A stretch of 64,000 nt of DNA, from contig NZ_PEEU01000001.1 in assembly GCF_002754195.1 (NCBI RefSeq), positions 5,022,001-5,086,000 of the forward strand, written 5' to 3'. Both the position numbers and the translations under genes were made by a program. Below the pieces are notes generated by a model. It was not told the DNA's origin and ran no database searches. It saw nothing but the letters and a program-made list of their open reading frames with translations. The stretch is from Flavobacterium sp. 9 (GTDB lineage Bacteria; Bacteroidota; Bacteroidia; Flavobacteriales; Flavobacteriaceae). Positions 16,618-26,405 of the stretch are shown here, piece after piece. Numbering within the stretch: the first letter of the stretch is position 1; each line of letters begins with the position of its first letter.

Positions 16618-17712
16618 ATGAAAGCAGGAATTGTAGGATTACCAAATGTTGGAAAATCAACATTATTTAATTGTTTATCTAATGCAAAAGCGCAAAGTGC
16701 GAACTTTCCGTTTTGTACAATCGAACCTAATATTGGTGTTGTAAACGTTCCGGATCCAAGAATCAACAAATTAGAAGAATTGGTAAAACCAGAGCGCGTA
16801 CAAATGGCAACAGTTGATATTGTTGATATCGCAGGTTTGGTAAAAGGTGCAAGTAAAGGTGAAGGTCTTGGAAACCAATTTTTAGGAAACATTAGAGAGT
16901 GTAATGCTATTATTCACGTTTTACGTTGTTTTGATAACGATAATATCGTTCACGTTGACGGAAATGTAAATCCAATTCGTGATAAAGAAACTATCGATAT
17001 CGAGTTACAGTTGAAGGATTTAGAAACTGTTGAAAAACGTTTAGAGAAAGTAAATCGTGCTGCTAAAACAGGAAATAAAGAAGCGCAAACTGAAAAAGCA
17101 CTTTTAGACAGAATCAGAGAAGCATTATTACAAGCTAAATCTGCTCGTACAATTACTCCTCAAGGTAATGACGAAGAAGTTTTAATGGAATCTTTTCAAT
17201 TAATTACTGCAAAACCAGTATTATACGTTTGTAATGTTGATGAAAATTCAGCAGTAAACGGAAACAAATATGTAGATCAGGTTCGTGAATTAGTAAAAGA
17301 CGAAGATGCTGAAGTTATTATCCTTTCAGTAGGAGCAGAAGCTGATATTACAGAATTAGAGAGCTACGAAGAGCGTCAGGTTTTCCTTGAAGATATGGGA
17401 TTAACAGAGCCGGGAGCATCAGTTTTAATTCGTGCAGCTTACAAATTATTAAAACAACAAACTTACTTTACCGCTGGTGTAAAAGAAGTTCGTGCCTGGA
17501 CAATCAACATTGGAGCAACTGCACCGCAAGCAGCAGGAGTTATCCATACTGATTTTGAAAAAGGATTCATTCGTGCTGAGGTAATTTCATACGAAGATTA
17601 CGTTCAATACGGTTCAGAAGCAAAAGCAAAAGAAGCTGGAAAATTCAAAGTTGAAGGAAAAGAATACGTAGTGAAAGATGGTGATGTAATGCATTTCCGT
17701 TTTAACGTTTAA
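16618..17712 (+). CDS. ychF: redox-regulated ATPase YchF (Obg-like)
   Basis: This 364-residue P-loop protein has G1 GLPNVGKST (about 7-15), G2/G3 in IVDIAGLVKGAS, and the atypical G4 NVDE (in VCNVDEN) that shifts specificity from GTP to ATP in this family. A coiled-coil segment (about 130-190) and a C-terminal TGS domain with the signature YEDYVQYGSEAKAKEAGK follow. YchF associates with ribosomes and is linked to oxidative stress responses. Length equals the family norm. A terminator lies directly downstream, so it is monocistronic. Confidence 0.97.
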   Translation: MKAGIVGLPNVGKSTLFNCLSNAKAQSANFPFCTIEPNIGVVNVPDPRINKLEELVKPERVQMATVDIVDIAGLVKGASKGEGLGNQFLGNIRECNAIIHVLRCFDNDNIVHVDGNVNPIRDKETIDIELQLKDLETVEKRLEKVNRAAKTGNKEAQTEKALLDRIREALLQAKSARTITPQGNDEEVLMESFQLITAKPVLYVCNVDENSAVNGNKYVDQVRELVKDEDAEVIILSVGAEADITELESYEERQVFLEDMGLTEPGASVLIRAAYKLLKQQTYFTAGVKEVRAWTINIGATAPQAAGVIHTDFEKGFIRAEVISYEDYVQYGSEAKAKEAGKFKVEGKEYVVKDGDVMHFRFNV

Positions 17713-17751
17713 ATTCTAGAAAATAGATTAAAGAATAAAGAGAATAGACTA

Positions 17752-17781
17752 AAACTGCTGGAGAGATTCAGCAGTTTTTTT
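17752..17781 (+). terminator. intrinsic terminator after ychF
   Basis: The stem AAACTGCTG / CAGCAGTTT with an 8-base loop is followed by T residues. Confidence 0.88.
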
Positions 17782-17800
17782 ATGTTTAAAAGGTACGTAT

Positions 17801-17889
17801 GTCAGGCTGAGCGAAGTCGAAGCCCTATAAAGATTGGTTTTGCATTTTGTAGAGTTTCTTGCGTGTCCTTCGACTTCGCTCAGGATGAC
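17801..17889. repeat. 22-bp inverted repeat element (GAGCGAAGTCGAAG arms)
   Basis: The left arm (17801-17822) and right arm (17868-17889) are complementary at 20 of 22 positions around a 45-base spacer. The arms are more GC-rich than the background. A solo arm occurs at 13588-13608. It is a small palindromic intergenic repeat without coding capacity. Confidence 0.82.
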
Positions 17890-18060
17890 ACAAAAAAGAA
17901 AATAAGCATCCACACAAAAAATAAATAATAAAAAAGATCCGTTTAAATCCGCGCTTTCGCGTTAGCGAATCCGTATAATCCGCGTACCATATTTTTTTTG
18001 GCTCAAAAATTGGTTACAACAAAAAAGACCATTTTATTCACCTAAAACCAACAAACCAAA
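17890..18060. other. non-coding spacer with degenerate GC-rich repeat fragment
   Basis: The gap 17713-18060 is 348 bases long and, besides the terminator and inverted repeat, contains a fragment around 17948-17989 with AATCCGCG, GCGAATCCG and AATCCGCGTACC. It looks like a decayed repeat. No ORF or RNA gene was seen. Confidence 0.5.
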
Positions 18061-18738
18061 ATGCTAAAAAAAACTTTCAAATTTCTAGGCTGGACAATCC
18101 TCGGAATCATTACTTTTCTTGTTCTTTATGTAATCTCAGTTTATCTGATTTCTAAAATTACCGTTAATTCTGATATTGCAAAAGTTGACGAAAAAGACGC
18201 AATTCCTATTTACATACTTTCCAATGGAGTTCATACCGATATTGTAGTTCCAATTACGACTGAAATTAAAGATTGGCGAAATGAAATCCAATTCAGTCAA
18301 ACACAATCAAAAGATAGTTTAATGCAATTTGTAGCTTTTGGCTGGGGCGATAAAGGATTTTATTTGCATACGCCAGAATGGTCAGATTTGAAAGCAAGTA
18401 CAGCTTTAAAAGCTATTTTCGGAGTTAGTTCATCGGCAATGCATACTACGTTTTTTAAACAATTAAAAGAAGGCGAAAATTGTAAACGTATCCTGATTTC
18501 AAAAGACAACTATCAAAAGTTAGTCTCCTATATTTCAGAAAGTTTCAATAATCCCACAAATCCGGAATGGATTCAAGGTTACAGCTACGGAAAGAAAGAT
18601 GCTTTTTATGAAGCCAAAGGAAGTTACAGTTTGTTTTATACTTGTAATACTTGGGCAAATTGCGCACTAAAAGCTGCTAACCAAAAAGCAAGTTTATGGA
18701 CGATTTATGATAAAGGGATTTTTTGTCATTATCAATAA
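18061..18738 (+). CDS. TIGR02117/DUF2459 family membrane-anchored protein
   Basis: This 225-residue protein has an N-terminal membrane helix (about 8-30) followed by a periplasmic domain. The conserved blocks IYILSNGVHTDIVVP, FGWGDKGFYLHTPEW, GVSSSAMHTTFF and the Cys-containing FYTCNTWANCALKAA place it in TIGR02117 (DUF2459). The Cys, His and Asn positions resemble a papain-like/NlpC-like arrangement, but the activity is not established. It overlaps no other gene and is followed after 8 bases by a lipoprotein gene, probably in the same transcript. Confidence 0.85.
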   Translation: MLKKTFKFLGWTILGIITFLVLYVISVYLISKITVNSDIAKVDEKDAIPIYILSNGVHTDIVVPITTEIKDWRNEIQFSQTQSKDSLMQFVAFGWGDKGFYLHTPEWSDLKASTALKAIFGVSSSAMHTTFFKQLKEGENCKRILISKDNYQKLVSYISESFNNPTNPEWIQGYSYGKKDAFYEAKGSYSLFYTCNTWANCALKAANQKASLWTIYDKGIFCHYQ

Positions 18739-18746
18739 AAGTAGCC

Positions 18747-19430
18747 ATGAAAAAGATAATTTTAATTCTGGTTTTGCTTGTTGTTTTAACTTCATGTAAA
18801 AGAGTTGATGCAGCAGCAACAGAAGCATGTGACGGTTGTTTAGCTTTCTATTTTGAAAACCCACAACCAGATAATGATTCAGAACTAAATGGATTTCCTT
18901 CTAAATTTAAGGGATTGTATAAAAATAGCGATTCAAGTTTTATAAGAATTGAAGAAGACAGAATTTTAAAAGAGTATTTTTTTAAATTTAAAGTTCACAG
19001 ACAAAAAATGGACTCTTTAAAGTCTGAATATGATCTTGTTGATGGAAAATTAATCACTAAAGACACAAAAGATAAATTTGATATAAAAATAGTAGGTGAT
19101 TCTATAGAATTGTCTAAAAAAAGGATCGATACTATTTTTAGGTTTTCACTTAATCAAAAAGCGAAACGTGTTGAAGGTCAATTGGTATTAAGTAGAAGAG
19201 ATTCTATATTTTGGACTATTCAAACCATAGCATTAGAAAAAAATATTCTGAAAATTAAAGATATTTATTTACAAGAAGATTTAAAGAAATTAGATTCGGT
19301 TACCCAAATTAAAGGTAAAATGTTAGATTCAACTTCATGTTTAATAAAACCAACGCGACGTGAGTTTAAAAATATCCTAAAAATTAAACATTTAGGCACC
19401 CAACAACAATTTGATAAGGTTTTAAAGTAA
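18747..19430 (+). CDS. putative lipoprotein, unknown
   Basis: A start at ATG 18747 exposes a lipoprotein signal (MKKIILILVLLVVLTSCK, Cys 17); the frame from 18723 overlaps the preceding gene. The mature 210 residues are Lys- and Asp-rich with several beta-like segments and a short CDGCLAFYFENP motif near the start of the mature chain. I recognise no family. It lies 8 bases after the TIGR02117 gene and ends before the BrkB-type gene. Confidence 0.72.
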   Translation: MKKIILILVLLVVLTSCKRVDAAATEACDGCLAFYFENPQPDNDSELNGFPSKFKGLYKNSDSSFIRIEEDRILKEYFFKFKVHRQKMDSLKSEYDLVDGKLITKDTKDKFDIKIVGDSIELSKKRIDTIFRFSLNQKAKRVEGQLVLSRRDSIFWTIQTIALEKNILKIKDIYLQEDLKKLDSVTQIKGKMLDSTSCLIKPTRREFKNILKIKHLGTQQQFDKVLK

Positions 19431-19512
19431 TGCGATTTTAAAAGATAACATGGTTAAAATGTAATATTTACTAAAAAATCGACAAGTAGAGATTCTTGAT
19501 TATTCCTTAAAT

Positions 19513-20454
19513 TTGAGAGAATCTCAAAAATCTAAACTTGTGGAAAAGCAAAATATTTTATCAAAAAGCTGGTATTTACTAAAAACGACTTTTTTAGAAT
19601 TCAATGATGACAACGCGATTAAACTAAGTGCGGCATTATCTTATTATACCATATTTGCATTGCCGCCATTATTGATTATTATAATCACGATTTGCGGTTT
19701 CTTTTTTGGCGAAGAAGCAGTAACAGGAGAACTTTATGGACAAATAAACCGTTTGGTTGGTAATGATGCAGCAATCCAGATTCAGGATGCAATCAAAAAT
19801 GTGCAATTGTCTGATAGTAATGTTTTTGTAACAGTTTTTGGAGTTATTATGTTGTTAATTGGTGCTTCGGGAGTTTTTGCCGAGATTCAGAGTTCTATTA
19901 ATTTTATTTGGGGATTACGAGCAAAACCAAATAAAGGACTGAAAAAGTTCATTCAAAACCGAATCATGTCTTTTTCGATGATCGTTTCTGTTGGTTTTTT
20001 AATGTTAGTCAGTTTAATGTTAAACGCAACTTTAGACATCTTAAATTCAAGACTGAAAATATATTTGGCAGACAGTACCGTGTATTTATTTTATGTTATA
20101 AATTTAGTGATAGTTTTAGGAAGTATCACATTGCTTTTTGCGATTATATTCCGAACTTTACCAGACGGAATCATAAAATGGAAAGATGCTTTTATTGGCG
20201 CTGGATGCACAGCGGTTCTTTTTATGATTGGTAAATTTGCAATTGGATTTTATTTAGGAAATTCAACTATTGCAAGTGTTTATGGTGCGGCAGGATCGGT
20301 GATTATTATCTTGGTTTGGGTATATTATTCGGCAATCATTTTGTATTTTGGTGCAGAATTTACCAAAGTTTACGCCAAATCATTCGGAGGGCAAATTGCT
20401 CCAAATGAATATTCTGTTGAAATAAAAAAGGAGATTTTCGAAATCCCAAAGTAA
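19513..20454 (+). CDS. YihY/BrkB-family inner membrane protein
   Basis: This 313-residue protein has about six membrane helices and the family blocks AIKLSAALSYYTIFALPPLLIII-like (residues about 37-58), FGVIMLLIGASGVFAEIQSSIN, and the C-terminal GAAGSVIIILVWVYYSAIILYFGAEFTK pattern. The family was once called ribonuclease BN, which is not supported. The start is TTG at 19513: there is no ATG between the upstream in-frame stop (19462) and the conserved region, so either TTG is used or translation starts internally. The transport role is unknown. Confidence 0.88.
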   Translation: MRESQKSKLVEKQNILSKSWYLLKTTFLEFNDDNAIKLSAALSYYTIFALPPLLIIIITICGFFFGEEAVTGELYGQINRLVGNDAAIQIQDAIKNVQLSDSNVFVTVFGVIMLLIGASGVFAEIQSSINFIWGLRAKPNKGLKKFIQNRIMSFSMIVSVGFLMLVSLMLNATLDILNSRLKIYLADSTVYLFYVINLVIVLGSITLLFAIIFRTLPDGIIKWKDAFIGAGCTAVLFMIGKFAIGFYLGNSTIASVYGAAGSVIIILVWVYYSAIILYFGAEFTKVYAKSFGGQIAPNEYSVEIKKEIFEIPK

Positions 20455-20462
20455 TAATGTTG

Positions 20463-20470
20463 TAGGTTTG
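20463..20470 (+). promoter_or_regulatory. candidate -7 element TAGGTTTG
   Basis: It fits TAnnTTTG, 41 bases before the ATG of the FMN reductase gene. There is no TTG at the expected distance. Confidence 0.3.
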
Positions 20471-20511
20471 AAATCTGCAGAAAAATGCAATCAATACAAA
20501 ATAAAATAAAT

Positions 20512-21036
20512 ATGAAAATTGTAGCCTTTGGAGGAAGTAATAGTCAGCATTCTATCAACAAACATTTTGCGACTTATGCAGCAAGCTTATTTGAAAATGC
20601 AGAAGTCGAAGTTTTGGATTTGAATGATTTTGCAATGCCATTATTTAGTGTTGATTTAGAAAAAGAAATCGGTCAGCATGAACTTGCAAAAGCTTTTCTG
20701 AAAAAAATAGAAAGTGCTGATGTTTTAGTTGTTTCCTTAGCAGAAAATAACGGAAATTATTCTGCGGCTTTCAAAAATTTGTTTGATTGGAGTTCCAGAA
20801 TAACGAAAGAGGTTTTTCAGCAAAAGCCTACTTTATTATTAGCAACTTCTCCGGGACCTAGAGGAGGAGCTTCGGTTTTAGAAATCGCCAATAATGCTTT
20901 GCCAAGATATGGCGCACAAATCAAAGCTACTTATTCATTACCAACTTTCAATGCTAATTTTAATCTCGAGGAAAATAAAATCTCAAATACAGAGTTAGAT
21001 AAAGAATTAAAAGACATTATTAAGTCTAGTTTTTAA
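20512..21036 (+). CDS. NADPH-dependent FMN reductase family protein
   Basis: A start at 20512 gives 174 residues beginning MKIVAFGGSNSQHSINK, the typical flavodoxin-like phosphate loop for FMN; the frame from 20485 adds nine residues without family support. Other family features are ADVLVVSLAENNGNYSAAFKNLFDW and the late SPGPRGGASVLE segment. These proteins are cytoplasmic flavoprotein oxidoreductases reducing quinones, azo compounds or chromate. The substrate here cannot be assigned. Only three bases separate it from the transglutaminase gene, suggesting co-transcription. Confidence 0.88.
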   Translation: MKIVAFGGSNSQHSINKHFATYAASLFENAEVEVLDLNDFAMPLFSVDLEKEIGQHELAKAFLKKIESADVLVVSLAENNGNYSAAFKNLFDWSSRITKEVFQQKPTLLLATSPGPRGGASVLEIANNALPRYGAQIKATYSLPTFNANFNLEENKISNTELDKELKDIIKSSF

Positions 21037-21039
21037 TCT

Positions 21040-22017
21040 ATGATCCTAAAAAAGATTGCCTTCATATTCCTTTTTCTGAATTTTATTTTTCCGCATTTGT
21101 CGTATTCTCAAAAATACGATGCGATTGATAATATTATACTGAAATATCCCAAACATTTTAGTTCTACAGAAAGTCTTGCCGAAAGAATTCAAAAAGATTT
21201 TACAACAGAACATGATAAAGCAAGAGCGATTTACAGCTGGATTGCTTTGAATATAAAATACGACTACAAAGCTTATTTAAATCCGCCGAAATCAATACGA
21301 TTTAGCTACAGAAATGAAGCCGAAAAACAGAGACAAATAGAAGCATTAAAAGATAAAACCTGGCAAAAAGCATTTGATTCTCAAAAAGCGGTTTGCGAAG
21401 GTTTTACGCTTTTATATCAGCGTTTAGCAACTTTAGTTGGTTTGAAAGCTGAGGTTATTCGTGGCGATTCAAAAAGATTATTAAGTGATATTGGCCGCGA
21501 AAATTTACAGTCAAATCACGCCTGGAATATGGTTCAGATTGATAGAAAATGGATTTTGGTCGATGCAACCTGGGGACAAGGATATTATGACAGTAACAAA
21601 AAAGCAATGGTGAATTATTTTAATTCTGTTTATTTTGATACTGATCCCAAGTACTTTTTTGCAAAACATTTTCCTGATTCCGGAGTTTATCTGAATGAAA
21701 AATTAAACAAAGACGATTTCTTAAATGGACCTCTTATTTTTGATGCAACAATCGAAGGGAATTATGAAATTTTATCGCCTGATTCCGGAATAATAGAAGC
21801 AAATGATGGAGATAAAATTACTTTCAGGATTAAAAATATTTCAAAAGCAGATACACTTTTTTATGTAAAAAAAGGAAAAGCTACTAAAATCGAAAATCCA
21901 AGAGAAGTAAAAGGATCACTAGAATTTCAGGTTACTTATGATAAAAGAATGGGTTCTTATATTACTTTCTTTCTATATCAAAATAGTATCGCTTCTTTCA
22001 AAATAGTTTCGAAATAA
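21040..22017 (+). CDS. secreted transglutaminase-like protein (catalytic triad intact)
   Basis: This 325-residue protein carries a signal peptide (cleavage near SYSQ, residue 24). The transglutaminase/protease-like core spans about 50-185: KARAIYSWIALNIKYDY, then Cys119 in KAVCEGFTLLY, His160 in SNHAWNMVQI and Asp175 in WILVDATWG form a plausible Cys-His-Asp triad. A beta-rich C-terminal region follows (about 240-325). It is exported to the periplasm or surface. It is the first of a tandem duplicate pair and is probably the active member. Confidence 0.88.
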   Translation: MILKKIAFIFLFLNFIFPHLSYSQKYDAIDNIILKYPKHFSSTESLAERIQKDFTTEHDKARAIYSWIALNIKYDYKAYLNPPKSIRFSYRNEAEKQRQIEALKDKTWQKAFDSQKAVCEGFTLLYQRLATLVGLKAEVIRGDSKRLLSDIGRENLQSNHAWNMVQIDRKWILVDATWGQGYYDSNKKAMVNYFNSVYFDTDPKYFFAKHFPDSGVYLNEKLNKDDFLNGPLIFDATIEGNYEILSPDSGIIEANDGDKITFRIKNISKADTLFYVKKGKATKIENPREVKGSLEFQVTYDKRMGSYITFFLYQNSIASFKIVSK

Positions 22018-22067
22018 CTAAAAATAAATTTACTAAATTTTAACCTACCTAAACCTAATTCCTTGTT

Positions 22068-23051
22068 ATGGCAATAAGAAAAATCGCCTTTGTATTTCTT
22101 TTTTTGAATATTGTTTTTTTAAATTCGTCTTATTCGCAAAAATATAGTGCCATAGATAGTATTGTTTTAAAGTATCCAAGTTTTGGCAGTACAGAAAAAT
22201 TAGCAGAAAGAATTCAAAAAGACTTCACATCAGAACATGATAAAGCAAGAGCAATTTATAGTTGGATTGCATTGAATTTGGATTATGACTTAAAAACTTA
22301 TTTAAATCCGCCAGAACCAAAAACTTATAATTCTAAGAATGAGGCAGATAATGCTAAACAAATTCAATTAGCGCGTACAAGTACAACTCAGAAAACATTT
22401 AGATCTAAAAAAGGAGTAAGCGAAGGTTTTTCTTTATTGTACCAGCATCTGGCGATATTATCGGGATTAAAATGTCAGTCCGTAACTGGAGATTCTAAAA
22501 GATTATTGAATGATATTGGAAGAAAAAGATTAGGATCAAATCATGCTTGGAATATGGTTCAAATCGACGGAAAATGGATCTTAATTGATGCTACATGGGG
22601 AAATGGATATTTTGATGAAAAACGTCAAGTTGTTGTAAAGAAATTTACACCCACTTATTTTGATATGGCTCCCGATTATTTCTACATGACACATTTTCCG
22701 GAGTCGTCAATGTATGCAAGTAACACCGGAAATAAAGAAGCATTTTTAAACGGACCACTTATTTATGATGAATATGTAGATAATTCCTGCGAAATTTCAG
22801 CTCCATTTTCAGGAATTGTTCATGCAAATGATGGTGATAAAATAACCTTTCAAATTAAAAATATTTCAAAAATTGAGAATCTTTATTATTTGAATAAGAA
22901 AGATGAACATGTCAACATTGAAAATGCAAAAGAAAAAGACGGAGCATTAGAATTTCAGGTTACTTATAATAGAAAATATGGCCGATTTATAACTTTTTTT
23001 CTCTCTAATCGAGCTCTTGCAGCTTTCAAAATCGTTCCGAAACAAATCTAA
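22068..23051 (+). CDS. transglutaminase-like paralogue with catalytic Cys replaced by Ser
   Basis: This 327-residue tandem paralogue of the preceding gene has the same signal peptide style, the same core and the same C-terminal region. His159 (SNHAWNMVQI) and Asp174 (WILIDATWG) are kept, but the Cys position reads Ser118 (KGVSEGFSLLY, codon AGC). Families of this fold with a missing Cys usually lose protease/transferase activity and act as binding proteins. The reading frame is intact and conservation outside the site is high, so it is a pseudoenzyme rather than obvious junk. Confidence 0.88.
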   Translation: MAIRKIAFVFLFLNIVFLNSSYSQKYSAIDSIVLKYPSFGSTEKLAERIQKDFTSEHDKARAIYSWIALNLDYDLKTYLNPPEPKTYNSKNEADNAKQIQLARTSTTQKTFRSKKGVSEGFSLLYQHLAILSGLKCQSVTGDSKRLLNDIGRKRLGSNHAWNMVQIDGKWILIDATWGNGYFDEKRQVVVKKFTPTYFDMAPDYFYMTHFPESSMYASNTGNKEAFLNGPLIYDEYVDNSCEISAPFSGIVHANDGDKITFQIKNISKIENLYYLNKKDEHVNIENAKEKDGALEFQVTYNRKYGRFITFFLSNRALAAFKIVPKQI

Positions 23052-23140
23052 CCATAGTGTTTGTCTAAAGGATTTTCTTCTTTTATCGAATTGGCGTATC
23101 TTAGCGATTACGGTTTTTGATAATTAACATAGTTCAGATT

Positions 23141-24316
23141 ATGGAAACAACTTTCCTGAAATCAATTTTAGATAATGATTTCTATAAATTTACGATGCAG
23201 CATACTGTAATAAAACTTTTCCCAAAGGCAAGAGTTCGTTATGGTTTTATAAATAGGGGAAAACATGTTTTTCCGCCAGGATTTGCAGATTTACTTCGAA
23301 AAGCAGTTGATGCAATGGCAGATTTGCGATTGACAAAAGAAGAAAAACTATATTTATCTCATCATTGTCCTTATTTAGATCCAACGTATTTCGACTTTTT
23401 GCACGGATATATTTATGATCCGTCAGAAGTTCAAATCAGTCAGGAAGGATCAGAAATAAAAGTTACTGTCGAAGGATATTGGTATCGCACGATTTTATGG
23501 GAAGTACCTTTGATGGCTTTGATTTCGGAGCTTTTTTATAAATCAAATCATTTAATTCGCTTAAACGACGAAGCCGTAAAAGAGCTTACCAAAAACAAAA
23601 TTGATAATTATAACAAGCTTGGAGTTTCGATTTTAGAATTTGGGACACGACGCCGTCATTCTTATGATGTGCATGTTTTGATAAATGATACACTTCGAAC
23701 ATTTGGTTCAGAAAGTTTTATAGGAACCAGCAATGTACATTTTGCAATGGTTAATAATATCAGACCTTTAGGAACTCATGCGCATGAATGGTTTATGTTT
23801 CATGCGGCACAATATGGGTTTAAAATGGCTAATTTTATGAGTCTCGAGCACTGGACACAGGTTTATGGCGGAGATTTAGGAATTGCTTTGACTGATACTT
23901 ATACTACTGAAATTTTCTTTAGCCAATTTGACAAAAAATATTCTAAACTTTTTGATGGAGTTCGTCATGATAGCGGAGATCCAATTGAGTTTGCACAAAA
24001 AGTAATTTCGCATTATACTAAAATGGGAATTGATCCGAAATCAAAAGTGATTGTTTTCTCGGATTCTTTAAATTATGATAAAGTAAAAAGTATAACAGAT
24101 TTTTGCAAAGACAAAATCAAAATGTCGTTTGGTATAGGAACCAATTTTACCAATGATGTAGGTTTGCCGTCGATGAATATGGTTATAAAACTAACCGAAG
24201 TTAAACTTGAAAACAGACATTGGGAAGGAGTTGTAAAACTTTCTGACGAGAAGAATAAAAACACGGGAACGCCCGAAATGATTGAATTGGCTAAAGAAGT
24301 ACTGGGAATCAAATAG
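23141..24316 (+). CDS. pncB: nicotinate phosphoribosyltransferase
   Basis: Starting at ATG 23141 it has 391 residues and begins METTFLKSILDNDFYKFTMQ, the family's usual N-terminus; a TTG at 23117 would add eight residues. It joins nicotinate and PRPP with ATP hydrolysis in NAD salvage. Visible blocks are EFGTRRRHSYDVH, the His in GTSNVHFAM at the phosphorylated-histidine region, THAHEWFMFHAA, and the PRPP-binding GVRHDSGDP. It is complete and standard in length, and stands between the transglutaminase pair and parE. Confidence 0.95.
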   Translation: METTFLKSILDNDFYKFTMQHTVIKLFPKARVRYGFINRGKHVFPPGFADLLRKAVDAMADLRLTKEEKLYLSHHCPYLDPTYFDFLHGYIYDPSEVQISQEGSEIKVTVEGYWYRTILWEVPLMALISELFYKSNHLIRLNDEAVKELTKNKIDNYNKLGVSILEFGTRRRHSYDVHVLINDTLRTFGSESFIGTSNVHFAMVNNIRPLGTHAHEWFMFHAAQYGFKMANFMSLEHWTQVYGGDLGIALTDTYTTEIFFSQFDKKYSKLFDGVRHDSGDPIEFAQKVISHYTKMGIDPKSKVIVFSDSLNYDKVKSITDFCKDKIKMSFGIGTNFTNDVGLPSMNMVIKLTEVKLENRHWEGVVKLSDEKNKNTGTPEMIELAKEVLGIK

Positions 24317-24478
24317 TATTATTTTGTTTCAAAGTTGATTTTTTATATTTTTAACGGTCGTATTATTTTAAAATCAATTTAAATAGAATTCAAAGCTGTT
24401 ATAATTCGTAACAAAAAAGAAATACGCTTTCATTTTTTGACTATAAATGGTACATTAGCCAAAAATCCAATTTACTTT

Positions 24479-26350
24479 ATGCTAGAGCAAAATCAATATA
24501 CCGAAGATAATATTCGATCACTCGATTGGAAAGAACATATCCGTATGCGTCCCGGGATGTATATCGGAAAATTGGGAGATGGATCTTCGCCGGATGATGG
24601 TATTTATATTCTGTTAAAAGAGGTTTTAGACAACTGTATCGATGAGTTCGTAATGGGCTCTGGAAAAACTATTGAAGTGACTATCAAGGATAAAACTGTT
24701 TCTGTTCGTGATTACGGACGTGGAATTCCGTTAGGAAAAGTAGTCGATGTTGTTTCGAAAATGAATACGGGAGGAAAGTACGATTCTAAAGCTTTCCAGA
24801 AATCAGTAGGTTTAAATGGTGTCGGAACAAAAGCGGTAAATGCACTTTCGAATTATTTTAGAGTAGAATCTGTTCGTGATGATAAACAAAAAGGAGCAGA
24901 GTTTTCGGCAGGAAATTTAGTTTTAGAAGAAGATATAATCGACACTACGAAGCGAAAAGGAACAAAAGTTACTTTTACGCCGGATGAATCGATCTTCAAA
25001 AATTACAAATTCCGTATGGAATATGTAATTAAAATGGTTAAAAACTATTGTTACTTAAACAATGGTTTGACGATTATTTTTAATGGCGAAAAATATATTT
25101 CGGAAAATGGTCTTCGTGATTTATTAGAAGAAACCATAAATGCAGAAGATCTTGAATATCCAATTATTCACTTAAAAGATTACGATATTGAGATCGCTTT
25201 AACGCACAGTAAAACGCAATATAGCGAAGAATATCACTCTTTTGTCAACGGTCAGAATACAACACAAGGAGGAACGCACTTAGCGGCTTACAGAGAAGCA
25301 ATTGTAAAAACCATTCGTGAGTTTTACAACAAAAATTTTGAAGCTTCTGACGTTCGTAAATCGATCGTAAGTGCGATTAGTATCAAAGTGATGGAACCGG
25401 TTTTTGAGTCTCAGACCAAAACCAAATTAGGTTCTACAGATATGGGTTCTGATGATGGAACGCCGCCAGTTTCTGTACGTACATTTGTAAACGATTTTGT
25501 AAAGAATAAATTAGATAATTATTTACATAAAAATCCTCCAACGGCCGAAGCTTTATTGCGTAAAATTCTACAAGCTGAACGTGAGCGTAAAGAATTATCA
25601 GGAATTAGAAAATTAGCGACAGATCGTGCTAAGAAAGCCAATCTTCATAATAAAAAATTAAGAGATTGTCGTGCGCATCTTCCAGATACAAAGAATCCTA
25701 GAAACTTAGAAAGTACCCTTTTTATTACCGAGGGAGATTCGGCTTCCGGATCAATTACAAAGTCGCGTGATGTGAATACTCAAGCAGTTTTCAGTTTACG
25801 TGGTAAACCTCTGAATTCCTATGGAATGACAAAGAAAATTGTGTATGAAAACGAAGAATTCAATTTATTGCAAGCGGCTTTAGATATCGAAGACGGATTG
25901 GAAAAATTACGTTATAATAATATCGTAATCGCAACCGATGCCGATGTCGATGGTATGCATATTCGTTTGTTATTGATTACGTTTTTCCTTCAGTTTTTCC
26001 CTGAGTTAATCAAAGAAGGACATTTATATATCTTGCAAACACCGCTTTTCAGGGTTCGAAATAAAAAAGAAACCATCTATTGTTATTCAGATGAAGAAAG
26101 AAAAGATGCGATCGAGAAACTAAAACCAAAACCGGAAATCACCCGATTTAAAGGTTTGGGAGAGATTTCGCCAGATGAGTTCAAAAACTTTATTGGAGAA
26201 ACGATTCGACTTGACCCAATTATGATGGATAAAAACACTTCGATTGAGCAATTATTGTCTTTCTATATGGGGAAAAATACTCCGGACAGACAAGAATTTA
26301 TTATCAAGAATTTGAAGGTTGAATTGGATGCAGTTGAGGAGGAAGTTTAA
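24479..26350 (+). CDS. parE: DNA topoisomerase IV subunit B
   Basis: Starting at ATG 24479 it has 623 residues ([17 protein letters not shown]); the earlier TTG at 24437 is not supported by the family. The GHKL ATPase domain shows [19 protein letters not shown] and [13 protein letters not shown]. The Toprim domain shows [14 protein letters not shown] and [10 protein letters not shown], which bind Mg. The short C-terminus without the extra GyrB segment and the direct linkage to parC point to topoisomerase IV, which decatenates chromosomes. It is 55 bases upstream of parC, so the two form an operon. Confidence 0.96.
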   Translation: MLEQNQYTEDNIRSLDWKEHIRMRPGMYIGKLGDGSSPDDGIYILLKEVLDNCIDEFVMGSGKTIEVTIKDKTVSVRDYGRGIPLGKVVDVVSKMNTGGKYDSKAFQKSVGLNGVGTKAVNALSNYFRVESVRDDKQKGAEFSAGNLVLEEDIIDTTKRKGTKVTFTPDESIFKNYKFRMEYVIKMVKNYCYLNNGLTIIFNGEKYISENGLRDLLEETINAEDLEYPIIHLKDYDIEIALTHSKTQYSEEYHSFVNGQNTTQGGTHLAAYREAIVKTIREFYNKNFEASDVRKSIVSAISIKVMEPVFESQTKTKLGSTDMGSDDGTPPVSVRTFVNDFVKNKLDNYLHKNPPTAEALLRKILQAERERKELSGIRKLATDRAKKANLHNKKLRDCRAHLPDTKNPRNLESTLFITEGDSASGSITKSRDVNTQAVFSLRGKPLNSYGMTKKIVYENEEFNLLQAALDIEDGLEKLRYNNIVIATDADVDGMHIRLLLITFFLQFFPELIKEGHLYILQTPLFRVRNKKETIYCYSDEERKDAIEKLKPKPEITRFKGLGEISPDEFKNFIGETIRLDPIMMDKNTSIEQLLSFYMGKNTPDRQEFIIKNLKVELDAVEEEV

Positions 26351-26405
26351 AAGATAATAAAAGAATTATAGAAGAATTTTTTAGTATTTATACTGAACAA
26401 AATAT

